A stretch of DNA of 64,000 nt from positions 62,001 to 126,000 of the forward strand of contig NZ_JANUGQ010000007.1 in the NCBI RefSeq assembly GCF_024756275.1. The letters run 5' to 3'. Positions 15,598-24,929 of this stretch are shown in pieces. Each line of letters begins with the position of its first letter. Positions within the stretch are counted from its first letter, which is position 1. The notes under the pieces are model-generated. The model saw only the letters and a program-made list of their open reading frames with translations. It had not been told where the DNA came from and did not search any database. A program made the translations under genes and the position numbers. Source of the DNA: Streptomyces pyxinae. Its GTDB lineage: Bacteria; Actinomycetota; Actinomycetes; Streptomycetales; Streptomycetaceae.

Positions 15598-16577
15598 AGC
15601 GTGCTCCAGTCCTGATCGGGATAGCGGTGCACGGGCGCCGACACATCGTCCAGCGCCTGGCAGATCTCGTCAGGAAGACTAAGGGTCTCCACTGACAGCG
15701 CCCCCGCCAGCTGCGCCGCGTCGCGCGCCCCCACGATCGGCGCCACCACACCCGGCCGGTCCCGCACCCAGGCCAGCGCCACCTGGAGCGGAGTGGCCGC
15801 CAGACCGTCCGCCGCCGTCATCACCGCGTCCACGATCCGGGTCGCCGCGTCGTCCAGATACGGTTCCACAAAGGCCGCCAGCTGCTCGGAGGCGCCCCGT
15901 GAGCCGGCCGGCGTGGCGCGCCGGTACTTGCCGGTCAGCACGCCCCGGCCGAGCGGCGAGGAGGGCAGCAGCCCCACCTCCAGATCCAGCGCGGCGGGCA
16001 GCACCTCCCGCTCCACGCCCCGCTGCAACAGCGAGTACTCCATCTGGGTGCTGGCGAGCCGGGACCGCACACCGGGCGCGGCCAGCTGCCAGGTGGCCGC
16101 CTTCGCCAGCTGCCAGCCGCAGAAGTTGGAGACGCCGACATACCGCGCCCGGCCGCTGCTCACCGCCAGGTCCAGCGCCTGGAGCGTCTCCTCCAGCGGG
16201 GTCCCCGGGTCGAAGGCGTGCACCTGCCACAGATCCACGTACTCCATGCCCAGCCGGTGCAGCGAGGCGTCGAGCGCGGCGAGCAGATGGCCGCGCGAGC
16301 CGTCGAACCGCCGGTCCGGGTCCGGCACGCTGCCCGCCTTGGTCGCGACCACCAGGTCCTCGCGCGGGATCAGCCGCTTCACCAGCTGGCCGAGCAGGTG
16401 CTCGGCCTCGCCGCCGCCGTACACATCGGCCGTGTCGACCAGCGTCCCGCCCGCCTCCCAGAACGTCCTCAACTGGTCGGCCGCGTCGTCCTCGTCGGTG
16501 TCCCGGCCCCAGGTGAGGGTGCCGAGCCCGATCCGGGACACGCGCAGGCCGGTGCGGCCGAGATGCCTCTGCTCCAT
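15594..16577 (-). CDS. Aldo/keto reductase
   Basis: A 327-residue NADPH-dependent oxidoreductase of the AKR fold. It begins MEQRHLGRTGLRVSRIGLGT, contains DTADVYGGGEAE with the catalytic Asp and Tyr, the active-site Lys in VATKAG, and YVDLWQVHAFD with the catalytic His. The nucleotide-binding end (VRDRPGVVAPIVGARDAAQL) is typical. Substrate unknown. The ATG has no clear ribosome site and TACTCT lies seven bases upstream, so translation may be leaderless. Its stop overlaps the RecD-like gene start, which implies cotranscription. Confidence 0.92.
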   Translation of the reverse strand: MEQRHLGRTGLRVSRIGLGTLTWGRDTDEDDAADQLRTFWEAGGTLVDTADVYGGGEAEHLLGQLVKRLIPREDLVVATKAGSVPDPDRRFDGSRGHLLAALDASLHRLGMEYVDLWQVHAFDPGTPLEETLQALDLAVSSGRARYVGVSNFCGWQLAKAATWQLAAPGVRSRLASTQMEYSLLQRGVEREVLPAALDLEVGLLPSSPLGRGVLTGKYRRATPAGSRGASEQLAAFVEPYLDDAATRIVDAVMTAADGLAATPLQVALAWVRDRPGVVAPIVGARDAAQLAGALSVETLSLPDEICQALDDVSAPVHRYPDQDWSTL

Positions 16578-16740
16578 GTGCGGGAGAGTACTGGCCCGGG
16601 GCCCGCCCGCAGCGGGGCTGTGGACAAGGGCCGGGGACGGCGGGGCGCCGGGCGCCGCCCCGCCGTCCGGCCGCCCGTCGGCCGGGGGCACGCGCTCCTG
16701 ACGGACCACCCGGCCGCGCGCTACAGTCCGCCGAGTACGT

Positions 16741-16752
16741 TACTGGTCAGTA
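16741..16752. promoter_or_regulatory. Palindrome TACTG-GT-CAGTA, possible operator
   Basis: A 12-base inverted repeat of the kind bound by TetR-type repressors lies ten bases before the tandem mini-ORF array and about 70 bases before the F420-type oxidoreductase. No candidate regulator gene is adjacent. Confidence 0.4.
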
Positions 16753-16756
16753 CGCG

Positions 16757-16809
16757 AAGCGATGAGCACCAAGCGATGAGCACCAGTCGATGAGCACCAA
16801 GCGATGAGT
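16757..16809 (+). repeat. 14-bp tandem repeat encoding overlapping pentapeptide ORFs
   Basis: Almost four copies of ATGAGCACCAAGCG. ATG codons fall at 16762, 16776, 16790 and 16804. The first three open pentapeptide frames MSTKR, MSTSR and MSTKR, each stopping at a TGA that overlaps the next ATG (ATGA). The fourth ATG runs out of frame into the oxidoreductase gene. It may be a simple minisatellite or an upstream-ORF control device. Confidence 0.85.
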
Positions 16810-16822
16810 AAGGGGACCGGCT

Positions 16823-17875
16823 ATGCGGCTCGGCATCAACCTCGGCTACTGGGGCGCGGGCATGGACGGCGACAATCTGGCGGTGGCGCAGGAGGCGGAC
16901 CGCCTCGGCTATGACGTGTGCTGGGCGGCCGAGGCGTACGGCTCCGACGCCCCGACCGTCCTGGCCTGGGTCGCCGCGCAGACCGAGAACATCGACATCG
17001 GCTCGGCGATCATGCAGATCCCGGCCCGCCAGCCGGCCATGACCGCCATGACCGCCGCCACCCTGGACTCGCTCTCCGGCGGCCGGTTCCGGCTCGGGCT
17101 CGGCGTCTCGGGGCCGCAGGTCTCCGAGGGCTGGTACGGCGTCACGTTCGACAAGCCGCTCTCCCGCACCCGGGAGTACGTGGAGATCGTCCGCAAGGCC
17201 ATGTCCCGGGAGCGGCTTACCCACGAGGGACAGCACTGGACGCTGCCGCTGCCCGGCGGCCCCGGCAAGCCGATCAAGCTGACCGTCCACCCGGAGCGCC
17301 CGCACATCCCGCTCTACATCGCGGCCATCGGCCCCAAGAACCTGGAGCAGACCGGGGAGATCGCGGACGGCGCCCTGCTGATCTTCCCCTCCGCCGAGCA
17401 CCTCGCCGAGACGGCGATCCGCCCGCTGCGCGCCGGGCGTGAGAAGGCGGGGCTCACCATGGACGGCTTCGACGTCTGTCCCACCCTGCCGCTCGCCACC
17501 GGCGACGACGTCCAGGGCCTCGCGGACATGTTCCGGCCCTACACCGCGCTCTATGTCGGCGGGATGGGCAGCCGCAAGCAGAACTTCTACAACCAGCTCG
17601 CCCAGCGGATGGGGTACGAGAAGGAGGCCGCCGAGATCCAGGAGAAGTACCTCTCCGGCAACAAGGCGGGCGCGGCCGCCGCCGTTCCGCACCGGCTGAT
17701 CGACCAGACCACGCTGCTCGGCTCCGTGGAGCGGATCGCGGACCGGATGGTGGCGTACGCGGAGGCCGGGGTCACCACCCTCACCCTGGCCCCGGCGGGT
17801 TTCACCCTCGACGAGCGGGTGGCCGCCCTGCGCGCCGGAACCGCCGCCCTGGAGCGCGCGGGCCTGGTCGACTGA
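16823..17875 (+). CDS. LLM-class F420-dependent oxidoreductase
   Basis: A 350-residue luciferase-like TIM-barrel protein: MRLGINLGYWGAG at the start, AQEADRLGYDVCWAAEAYG, a cofactor-binding stretch SGGRFRLGLGVSG and IPLYIAAIGPKNLEQTGE. Members use reduced or oxidised coenzyme F420 to act on diverse substrates; the substrate here is not readable. The ATG follows AGTAAGGGGACC. It is a single gene whose upstream region holds a palindrome and three overlapping pentapeptide ORFs, an unusual leader. Confidence 0.92.
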   Translation: MRLGINLGYWGAGMDGDNLAVAQEADRLGYDVCWAAEAYGSDAPTVLAWVAAQTENIDIGSAIMQIPARQPAMTAMTAATLDSLSGGRFRLGLGVSGPQVSEGWYGVTFDKPLSRTREYVEIVRKAMSRERLTHEGQHWTLPLPGGPGKPIKLTVHPERPHIPLYIAAIGPKNLEQTGEIADGALLIFPSAEHLAETAIRPLRAGREKAGLTMDGFDVCPTLPLATGDDVQGLADMFRPYTALYVGGMGSRKQNFYNQLAQRMGYEKEAAEIQEKYLSGNKAGAAAAVPHRLIDQTTLLGSVERIADRMVAYAEAGVTTLTLAPAGFTLDERVAALRAGTAALERAGLVD

Positions 17876-18149
17876 GACCGGCCGGACGCCGAGGGCCGGC
17901 CGACGGGGCCGCCGGTCGGCCGGGGGGCGACAGCCGGCCGGACGCCGAGCGCCCGCCGACGGGGCCGTGGATGGCCGAGGGGCCGGTCGGTGAGGGGTCA
18001 CGGCGGCGGCTCGGTGTGGATCGGCGGCCGTGGTGGGGGCTCGGGGGCGCCCCGCCACGGCCGTCCCGCTGCACAACGCCCGAGCGCCCCTCCGGTTACG
18101 CGCCGCCCGGGCCGTACCACCGGTTACGCGGCACCTGGCCGTCTCTCCG

Positions 18150-18371
18150 GTTCACGCGGCGCCCGGCCCGCCGGCGCCGCTGCGCCCGGCCGTCCCTCGG
18201 GGCTGTGCGCCGCCCTGCCCCACCGCGCCGCCCCGCTGTTCCCCCGGCCGCGCACCACCTGGCCGACCCTCCGGCCGCGGAAGTCCGGCCGTCCCCCCGG
18301 GTTCACGCGGCGCCCGGCCCGCCGGCGGCGCGCCGCCCGGCCGTCCCTCGGGCTGTACGCCGCCCTGCCCC
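18150..18371. repeat. Degenerate repeat region with a ~71-bp direct repeat
   Basis: The 867-base gap 17876-18742 contains no gene I can support. It is built of degenerate copies of short units around GGCCGTCCCTC and GTTCACGCGGCGCCCGG. The clearest is a direct repeat of about 71 bases at 18150-18221 and 18301-18371, about 90 percent identical by eye. Long frames here translate to Arg/Pro/Ala-rich repeats and are not coding-like. Confidence 0.8.
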
Positions 18372-18742
18372 CCGGCGGCGCGCCAGCCGGCCGTCCCTCC
18401 GGTTCACGCGATGCCGGGCCGTCCCGGTTCACGCGGCGCCCGGCCGTTCCGCCGGCTGCGGAGCGCCCGGCCGTTGCCCCGGTTGCCGAACGCCCGGCTG
18501 TCCCGCCGGTCACGCGCCGCCCGGCCCGCCACGTCCCGGTCACACCGGAGCGGCCGGGCGCGTACCGGGGCGGGAGCCCGGCCACCCCCGGGTCCGCCTC
18601 CGCCGCCCGCTCCCTCCGCCATTCGGAGCAGCCGCCGTGCCCTGCGGCTGGCGCCCTTCCGCGTACCGCACTTGACTCGGTTTCCGCGGGGGATCCACGT
18701 GCGGGGGACCACGCGCGGACGGACCGCGCACGGAGGTGGCAG

Positions 18743-19555
18743 ATGCTCTCGGCCCGCGGTCTGTTCCAGGAGATCTTCGACAACGACCACGCGTATCAGC
18801 TGTTCTGCTCCATCGCCGCCAGCGGTGAGGCGCAGGGCGGCTGGGAGAACGCGCGCATCGCCGCCCTGGTGCCGGAGCCCATGGCCGGGCTCGCCCCGAA
18901 GATCACCCGGCACGGCGCCGACGAGGACAAACACGGCCGGATCTTCACCGGGCTGCTCAAGCGGCGGGGCCTGGAGCCGGTGCCGGTACCGCCCGAGACC
19001 GACTACACCCTGCTGCTGGAGCGGCGCGGGATCGGGCTCGCCCATGAGAAGCTCCGGCGCGAGGAGCCGCTCACCGAGCGCGACATCGTCGTCTATCTGG
19101 CCCACAGCCGGGTGACCGAGGAGCGCGCGGCCGGCCAGATGAGTCTGCTGGTGCGGCACTTCGGCGACCACCCCGGCATCGGCCGGGCGGTCCGGATGAT
19201 CTCGGCGGACGAGGACAACCACCTCGCCTACTGCCACGAGGAACTGCTCCGGCTCGCGTACGCGGGACACGGCCGGCTCATCCAGCGCCTGCTGCGGGAG
19301 AGCGCCCTCGCGGAGATCGCCGTCCACCGGGACGTCAGCCTGGCCGTCATGGCCCATCTGGGGCGCATCCTGCGCTGGCCCCGTCCCAGGACGGCCGCGC
19401 TGGCCGCCGGCATCCGGGCGGCGTACGCGTACGAGCGGGCCGGCGGCTGGCGGCGGATGACCACCCTCCGGATGCCTGAGCGCCGGAACGCCCTCGGTGG
19501 CGCGCCGCTCGGCGGGACGCCCGGCCCGGCCGAACCGGCCGCCGAGGCGGTCTGA
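18743..19555 (+). CDS. Ferritin-like diiron-fold protein
   Basis: A 270-residue helical protein with carboxylate/His clusters of the ferritin-like superfamily: HGADEDKHGRIF (about 52-63), SRVTEERAAGQMSLL and ISADEDNHLAYCHEELL, two E/D-x-x-H type pairs that could hold a di-metal centre. Oxidase or hydroxylase chemistry is possible but unassigned. The ATG is preceded by GGAGGTGGCAG. The last 40 residues are proline/alanine-rich and probably disordered. It is monocistronic and converges with corA. Confidence 0.82.
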   Translation: MLSARGLFQEIFDNDHAYQLFCSIAASGEAQGGWENARIAALVPEPMAGLAPKITRHGADEDKHGRIFTGLLKRRGLEPVPVPPETDYTLLLERRGIGLAHEKLRREEPLTERDIVVYLAHSRVTEERAAGQMSLLVRHFGDHPGIGRAVRMISADEDNHLAYCHEELLRLAYAGHGRLIQRLLRESALAEIAVHRDVSLAVMAHLGRILRWPRPRTAALAAGIRAAYAYERAGGWRRMTTLRMPERRNALGGAPLGGTPGPAEPAAEAV

Positions 19556-19710
19556 GCCGCGCCTGATTGCGCCGTCCCGCCCCGCCGCCGGTGTCGGGCA
19601 CCCGGCTCCGCCGCCCCCGCCGGCCGGGTGGCACGCGACCGGGTCCGGCACCCGGCGCCCGGCCGGCGCGGTGCGCCCGGGTCCGCCGTCCCGGCCTCGA
19701 CGCCTCCGCG

Positions 19711-20697
19711 CTACAGCCAGCCCCGGCGCTTGAAGAGCCCGTACAGGCCGAGGACGACGGCCACCATCAGCACGATCACCGCCGGGTAGCCCCAGGCCTC
19801 CCGCAGCTCCGGCATGTGCTCGAAGTTCATCCCGTAGACACCGGCCACCATGGTGGGCACCGCGGCCATCGCCGCCCAGGCGGAGATCTTGCGCATGTCG
19901 TCGTTCTGCCGGACCCCCATCTGCGCGAGATGGGCGGACAGGATGTCCGAGAGCAGCCGGTCGAGCCCCTCCACCTGCTCGTTCGCCCGGATCAGATGGT
20001 CGCTGACGTCCCGGAAGAACGGCTGGGAGCTGTCGCTGACGAACGGCACCCCGGCCCCCGCCAGCCGGGTCATCGGCGCGGAGAGCGGCGCGGTGGCGCG
20101 GCGGAACTCCAGCACCTGCCGCTTGAAGGTGTAGATCCGGGAGGCGGTGTTCTTGGCGTCTCCGCCGGCCGGCTGGAAGACCTCGGCCTCCAGCTCCTCC
20201 AGGTCCACCTGGAGCTCGCCCGCCACGTCGATGTAGTGGTCCACCACCGCGTCGCTCACCGCGTAGAGCACCGCGGTCGGCCCCTGCTTGAGCACCTCGG
20301 GCTCGGACTCCAGCCGTTTCCGTACGGCGGACAGCGGGGCGCCCTCGCCGTGCCGGACGGTCACCGCGAAGGAGTCGCCCATGAAGACCATCAGCTCACC
20401 GGTGGAGACGGTGTCGCCCTCGGGCTCGTACACCACGGGCTTGAGCACCACGAAGAGTGAGTCGTCGTAGATCTCCAGCTTGGGCCGCTGATGGGCCTTG
20501 AGGGCGTCCTCCACCGCCAGCGGATGCAGCCCGAACTCCTTCGAGACATGCTCGAATTCCTGCTCGGTGGGCTCGTGCAGCCCGATCCAGATGAAGGCGT
20601 CCCCGCCGGACGCCCGCGCGGCGTCCAGGGCGTCGGAGAAGTCGGACGGCCCGTCGCTGCGGTGTCCGTCCCGGTAAATGGCACAGTCGACGATCAC
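19711..20697 (-). CDS. corA: CorA-family magnesium/cobalt transporter
   Basis: A 328-residue inner-membrane divalent-cation channel. A long cytosolic domain (1-265, partly coiled-coil around LQVDLEELEAEVF and LEFRRAT) is followed by two transmembrane helices with the signature YGMNFEHMPE between them (GMN at 289-291) and a basic end (FKRRGWL). The pentameric family imports Mg2+ and sometimes Co2+ or Ni2+. Convergent with the ferritin-like gene. An ATG start fits the family N-terminus. Confidence 0.94.
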   Translation of the reverse strand: MIVDCAIYRDGHRSDGPSDFSDALDAARASGGDAFIWIGLHEPTEQEFEHVSKEFGLHPLAVEDALKAHQRPKLEIYDDSLFVVLKPVVYEPEGDTVSTGELMVFMGDSFAVTVRHGEGAPLSAVRKRLESEPEVLKQGPTAVLYAVSDAVVDHYIDVAGELQVDLEELEAEVFQPAGGDAKNTASRIYTFKRQVLEFRRATAPLSAPMTRLAGAGVPFVSDSSQPFFRDVSDHLIRANEQVEGLDRLLSDILSAHLAQMGVRQNDDMRKISAWAAMAAVPTMVAGVYGMNFEHMPELREAWGYPAVIVLMVAVVLGLYGLFKRRGWL

Positions 20698-20776
20698 AGC
20701 GCGTATCCTTCCCCGCCTCGTCCACCTCGCACATATGTCTTCAGATGACTTCGGGTGGGGGCGCCCGAGGGGGGGC

Positions 20777-20850
20777 TTCCCGGAGGTGCCCAGGGGACTT
20801 CCCGGAGGCGCCCGGTGGGTTTCCCGGAGGTGCCCGGGGCTCCCCGGAGG
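20777..20850. repeat. 22-bp imperfect tandem repeat TTCCCGGAGG
   Basis: TTCCCGGAGG recurs at 20777, 20799 and 20821, with a degenerate copy (TCCCCGGAGG) at 20841, each followed by GTGCCC- or GCGCCC-like sequence. It fills the 231-base gap between the divergent corA and histidine phosphatase genes. Function unknown. Confidence 0.75.
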
Positions 20851-20928
20851 GCGTCCACCGGGCCGCCCGGCCCGTGCCCGGAGCCACGCCCGGCCAGGTC
20901 ACGGGGGCCAGGGCCTAGGCTGGCAACC

Positions 20929-21615
20929 ATGGCCACGCTGATCCTCGTACGGCACGGGCGTTCGACCGCCAACACTTCCGGGCTGCTCGCCGGCTGGACG
21001 CCGGGTGTCGCCCTCGACGACCGGGGGGCCGCGCAGGCGGTGGCGCTGCCCGGACGGCTGGCGGAGGTGCCCTTCGCCCTCGCCGTCAGCAGCCCGCTCC
21101 AGCGCTGCCGGGAGACCCTTCAGCCGCTGCTGGACGAGCGCCCCGGGCTGCCGTTCCACACCGACGAGCGGATCGGCGAGTGCCACTACGGCGACTGGTC
21201 GGGGCGGAAGCTGGCCGAGCTCAACGACGAGCCGCTGATGGAGGTCGTCCAGCAGCACCCGTCCGCCGCCGCCTTTCCCGGTGGCGAGTCGATGCCCGCG
21301 ATGCAGGCGAGGGCCGTCGCGGCGGTGCGCGAGTGGAACGCGCGGGTCGACGCCGAGCACGGCGAGGACGCGGTCTTCCTGATGTGCTCGCACGGCGACA
21401 TCATCAAGTCGATCGTGGCGGACGCCCTCGGCCTCCATCTCGACCTCTTCCAGCGGATCCATGTGGACCCCTGCTCGGTGACCGCGATCCGCTACACCCG
21501 GCTGCGCCCCTTCCTGGTGCGCCTCGGGGACACCGGCGACTTCGGCTCGCTGGTGCCCCGGCAGGGCGGCGGCGGCTCCACCGCGCAGGTGGGCGGCGGC
21601 GCGGGCGCACCGTGA
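20929..21615 (+). CDS. Histidine phosphatase (phosphoglycerate mutase-like)
   Basis: A 228-residue branch-1 histidine phosphatase. The catalytic motif LVRHGRSTAN (6-15) supplies the phosphorylated His; the acid residue lies in ERIGECHYGDWSG and the second His in MCSHGDIIKS. Homologues are annotated as probable phosphoglycerate mutases and belong to the actinobacterial MSMEG_4193-type family found beside DUF3090. True substrate unknown. TAGGCT ends seven bases before the ATG and no ribosome site is present, so the mRNA is probably leaderless. The C-terminus is Gly-rich. Confidence 0.9.
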   Translation: MATLILVRHGRSTANTSGLLAGWTPGVALDDRGAAQAVALPGRLAEVPFALAVSSPLQRCRETLQPLLDERPGLPFHTDERIGECHYGDWSGRKLAELNDEPLMEVVQQHPSAAAFPGGESMPAMQARAVAAVREWNARVDAEHGEDAVFLMCSHGDIIKSIVADALGLHLDLFQRIHVDPCSVTAIRYTRLRPFLVRLGDTGDFGSLVPRQGGGGSTAQVGGGAGAP

Positions 21616-21751
21616 TCGCCAGGGGCAGTAGGGTGGACGCGCCGTGGACCGCCGCGAGGCCCGGTGACCCGTCGGCCCCGAGCTGAACCCGAGCACGCAC
21701 GTATCAAGCATTCACGTATCACCAGCATTGACGTATCAAGGGAGAGGGAAC

Positions 21752-22342
21752 GTGTCCCGTCAGGTGTTCCTCTACGACCCGCCGGACCGCTTCGTGGCCG
21801 GTACGGTCGGGCTGCCTGGGCGCCGTACGTTCTTCCTCCAGGCGTCCGCCGGGGGCCGGGTCACCAGTGTGGCCCTGGAGAAGGCCCAGGTGGCGGCGCT
21901 CGCGGAGCGGATCGACGAGCTGCTGGACGAGGTGGTCCGGCGTACCGGCGGCAATGCCCCGGTACCGGCGGTCGCGCCCTCCGAGGTCGCGGACACGGCG
22001 CCGCTGGACGCGCCCGTGGAGGAGGAGTTCCGCGTCGGCACCATGGCGCTGGCCTGGGACGGCGAGGACCAGCGGATGATCGTGGAGGCGCAGGCGCTGG
22101 TCGAGCTGGAGGCGGAGTCCGACGAGGACCTCGCCGAGGCCGAGGAGCGGCTGCTCCAGGACGAGGAGAACGGGCCCCCGATGCTGCGGGTCCGGCTGAC
22201 CGGCGCCCAGGCGAGGGCCTTCGCCAAGCGCGCGCTGGACGTGGTCAACGCCGGCCGGCCGCCGTGCCCGCTGTGCAGCCTGCCGCTCGATCCGGAAGGA
22301 CACGTATGCCCGCGCCAGAACGGATACCGCCGGAGCGTCTGA
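21752..22342 (+). CDS. DUF3090-family protein
   Basis: A 196-residue protein of DUF3090, conserved in actinobacteria beside the histidine phosphatase and TIGR03843 genes. N-terminal SRQVFLYDPPDRFVAGTVG is characteristic. The C-terminus has [16 protein letters not shown], four Cys spaced as a small zinc site. The GTG has GGAGAGGGAAC upstream. ACGTATCA occurs three times just upstream (21699, 21714, 21731). Its end overlaps the next gene by 37 bases, implying coupling. Biochemical role unknown. Confidence 0.9.
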   Translation: MSRQVFLYDPPDRFVAGTVGLPGRRTFFLQASAGGRVTSVALEKAQVAALAERIDELLDEVVRRTGGNAPVPAVAPSEVADTAPLDAPVEEEFRVGTMALAWDGEDQRMIVEAQALVELEAESDEDLAEAEERLLQDEENGPPMLRVRLTGAQARAFAKRALDVVNAGRPPCPLCSLPLDPEGHVCPRQNGYRRSV

Positions 22343-23241
22343 CCCCGGTGGAGCCGTCCTCCCCGCTCGCGCCCGGATCCGGGGACGGGGGCGCCACCAC
22401 CGGGACGGTGGACCCGCTCGCGCTGCTCACCACCGGTGAGCTGACCGTGCGCGGGCAGGTGCGCGAGGCGTCCAACGCGGTGCTCCTCTGCTCCGTGACG
22501 CCGGCCGGCGGCCCCGGTGGGGACCCCGGCGCGGGCGGCGGGAGCGCCGGCGCCCAGGTGGCGGCCGACTGCGTCTACAAGCCGGTCGCCGGGGAGCGCC
22601 CGCTCTGGGACTTCCCGGACGGCACCCTGGCCGCCCGGGAGGTGGCCGCGTACGAGATCTCGGCGGCGACCGGCTGGGACCTCGTGCCGCCGACCGTGCT
22701 CCGGGACGGTCCGTACGGCGAGGGCATGGTCCAGCTCTGGATCGGGGGCGACCCGGCCGCCTCCCTGCTGGCCCTGGTGGACGGCGAGGAGCCGGGGGAG
22801 GGGTGGAAGGCGGTCGGGCTCGCCCAGGTGGACGAGGACCGCACCGCCCTGCTGGTGCACGCCGACGACCCCCGGCTGCGGCGGCTCGCGGTCCTGGACG
22901 CGGTGATCAACAACGGTGACCGCAAGGGCGGCCATCTGCTGCCCGCGCCGGACGGCCGGCTGTACGCCATCGACCACGGGGTCACCTTCCACACCGACGA
23001 CAAGCTGCGCACCCTGCTCTGGGGCTGGGCGGGCGAGCCGCTCACCGAGGAGGCCCTGGAGGTGCTGGCCCGGCTGGACGCCGCCCTGGCCCCGGGGGAG
23101 CCGCTGGCCGGCCGCCTCGCCCCGCTGCTCACCCCCGCCGAGATCACGGCGCTGCGGGACCGGGTCGCCGGACTGCTCAAGTCGGCCCGCCACCCGGAGC
23201 CGTCCGGCGAGTGGCCGGCCATCCCCTGGCCCCCGGTCTGA
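22306..23241 (+). CDS. TIGR03843-family protein (PI-kinase-like fold)
   Basis: A 311-residue protein I recognise as the actinobacterial TIGR03843 family. Kinase-like features are visible: a Lys in [27 protein letters not shown] with a Glu, the HRD-like [17 protein letters not shown] and the metal-site DHG in [11 protein letters not shown], a pattern resembling HipA/phosphatidylinositol-kinase folds. Substrate unknown. The start ATG (GGAAGGACACGT upstream) lies inside the DUF3090 gene. A loop rich in Gly (residues about 63-83) looks disordered. Neighbour of mshC. Confidence 0.85.
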   Translation: MPAPERIPPERLTPVEPSSPLAPGSGDGGATTGTVDPLALLTTGELTVRGQVREASNAVLLCSVTPAGGPGGDPGAGGGSAGAQVAADCVYKPVAGERPLWDFPDGTLAAREVAAYEISAATGWDLVPPTVLRDGPYGEGMVQLWIGGDPAASLLALVDGEEPGEGWKAVGLAQVDEDRTALLVHADDPRLRRLAVLDAVINNGDRKGGHLLPAPDGRLYAIDHGVTFHTDDKLRTLLWGWAGEPLTEEALEVLARLDAALAPGEPLAGRLAPLLTPAEITALRDRVAGLLKSARHPEPSGEWPAIPWPPV

Positions 23242-23546
23242 CCCGTACCCTCCGGCCACTCCCGAGCCGGGCCCGGTCCATAGACGCGCCCCGGCCGTCC
23301 GGACCGGACCCGGCTCGTCCGTGCGCCCCGGTCGTCCGCGCGCCCCGGTCGTCCGCGTGGATCGGCCCGGTCGCGGTGGGCCCGAGCCGGGTCGCGTACG
23401 TGACGGCGTACCGGGGCACCGGGCCCCGCGCCAGGTTCCCGTATCGGTACGAACCGGTCGGCCCCGCTCCGTACCACCGGCCGGGCGGGTGGCCGGAGCG
23501 GCTGTCCGGTTCGTATCCGGAAGCTCCATCCGGTTACGCTCATGAC

Positions 23547-24776
23547 ATGCATGCCTGGCCCGCTTCTGAGGTCCCCGCCCTGCCCGGCACGGGCCGCGAC
23601 CTCCGGATCCACGACACCGCGACCGGGGGACGGGTGACCCTCACCCCCGGTCCGGTCGCCCGCATCTATGTCTGCGGCATCACGCCGTACGACGCCACCC
23701 ATCTGGGGCACGCGGCGACCTACAACGCCTTCGACCTCGTGCAGCGCGTATGGCTCGACACCAAGCGGCAGGTCCACTACGTCCAGAACGTCACCGACGT
23801 GGACGACCCGCTGCTGGAGCGGGCCGTGCGCGACGGCGTCGACTGGACCGGTCTGGCCGAGCGCGAGACGGCGCTCTTCCGCGAGGACATGACCGCCCTG
23901 CGGATGCTCCCGCCGCGCCAGTACATCGGCGCCGTGGAGGCCATACCGGGCATCGTGCCGCTGGTGGAGCGGCTCCGGGACGCGGGAGCGGCGTACGAGC
24001 TGGACGGCGACACCTATTTCTCCGTCGAGTCCGACCCGCACTTCGGCTCGGTCTCCCACTACGACGCCGAGGTCATGCGGGCGCTCTCCGCCGAGCGCGG
24101 CGGCGACCCCGACCGGCCCGGCAAGAAGAACCCGCTGGACCCGATGCTGTGGATGGCCGCCCGCGAGGGCGAGCCGAGCTGGGACGGCGGCAGCCTGGGC
24201 CGCGGCCGGCCCGGCTGGCACATCGAGTGCGTCGCCATCGCCCTGGACCACCTGGGCATGGGCTTCGACGTCCAGGGCGGCGGTTCCGACCTGGTCTTCC
24301 CGCACCACGAGATGGGCGCCTCGCACGCCCAGGCGCTCACCGGCGAGTACCCCTTCGCCCGCGCGTACGTCCACGCCGGCATGGTGGCGCTGGACGGCGA
24401 GAAGATGTCCAAGTCCAAGGGGAATCTGGTCTTCGTCTCCACCCTGCGCCGGCAGGGCGTGGACCCGGCCGCGATCCGGCTGGCGCTGCTCGCCCACCAC
24501 TACCGCGCCGACTGGGAGTGGACCGACCAGGTCCTGGAGGACGCCGTGGAGCGGCTGGGCCGCTGGCGCGCCGCCGTCTCCCGCCCGGACGGGCCGACCG
24601 CCGACGCCCTGGTGGCGGAGGTCCGGGAGGCGCTCGCCGACGACCTGGACGCGCCCGCCGCGCTGGCGGCCGTGGATCGCTGGGTGGCCCTCCAGACGGA
24701 GCGGGGCGGTGAGGACGGGGGAGCGCCGGGCCTGGTGTCCCGTACCGTCGACGCGCTGCTGGGCGTCGCGCTCTAG
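23547..24776 (+). CDS. mshC: Cysteine:GlcN-Ins ligase MshC (mycothiol biosynthesis)
   Basis: A 409-residue class I cysteinyl-tRNA-synthetase-like ligase that joins cysteine to 1-D-myo-inosityl-2-amino-2-deoxy-glucopyranoside, the penultimate step of mycothiol synthesis. Seen: zinc Cys in YVCGITPYD (43), the HIGH-type HLGHAAT (52-58), [23 protein letters not shown] and [11 protein letters not shown]. The N-terminus matches Streptomyces MshC as I remember it. TACGCT ends six bases before the ATG and there is no ribosome site, so translation is probably leaderless. A very strong terminator follows. Confidence 0.96.
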   Translation: MHAWPASEVPALPGTGRDLRIHDTATGGRVTLTPGPVARIYVCGITPYDATHLGHAATYNAFDLVQRVWLDTKRQVHYVQNVTDVDDPLLERAVRDGVDWTGLAERETALFREDMTALRMLPPRQYIGAVEAIPGIVPLVERLRDAGAAYELDGDTYFSVESDPHFGSVSHYDAEVMRALSAERGGDPDRPGKKNPLDPMLWMAAREGEPSWDGGSLGRGRPGWHIECVAIALDHLGMGFDVQGGGSDLVFPHHEMGASHAQALTGEYPFARAYVHAGMVALDGEKMSKSKGNLVFVSTLRRQGVDPAAIRLALLAHHYRADWEWTDQVLEDAVERLGRWRAAVSRPDGPTADALVAEVREALADDLDAPAALAAVDRWVALQTERGGEDGGAPGLVSRTVDALLGVAL

Positions 24777-24825
24777 GGCCGGTCGTACGGCCCGCGCGAG
24801 GGCTGCGGCCCGCGCGCGGGCATGA

Positions 24826-24870
24826 GAAAGGGGCGGTGCCACCGGGTCATCCGGTGGCACCGCCCCTTTC
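24826..24870. terminator. Bidirectional terminator after mshC
   Basis: A perfect 20-base-pair stem with a 5-base loop, flanked by AAAG and CTTTC, separates mshC from the convergent PAC2 gene and should stop transcription from both sides. Confidence 0.9.
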
Positions 24871-24929
24871 GCCGCATCTGTGCGCCGTGCCGCGTGGGGC
24901 GGGCGAACACCCGAGACGCGCGCGGCGGT

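Noticed and set aside
17990..18742. N-terminal extension of the ferritin-like protein across the repeat field
   Set aside because: The extra 250 residues are Arg/Pro repeats with frame-independent composition, and a strong ribosome site marks the ATG at 18743.
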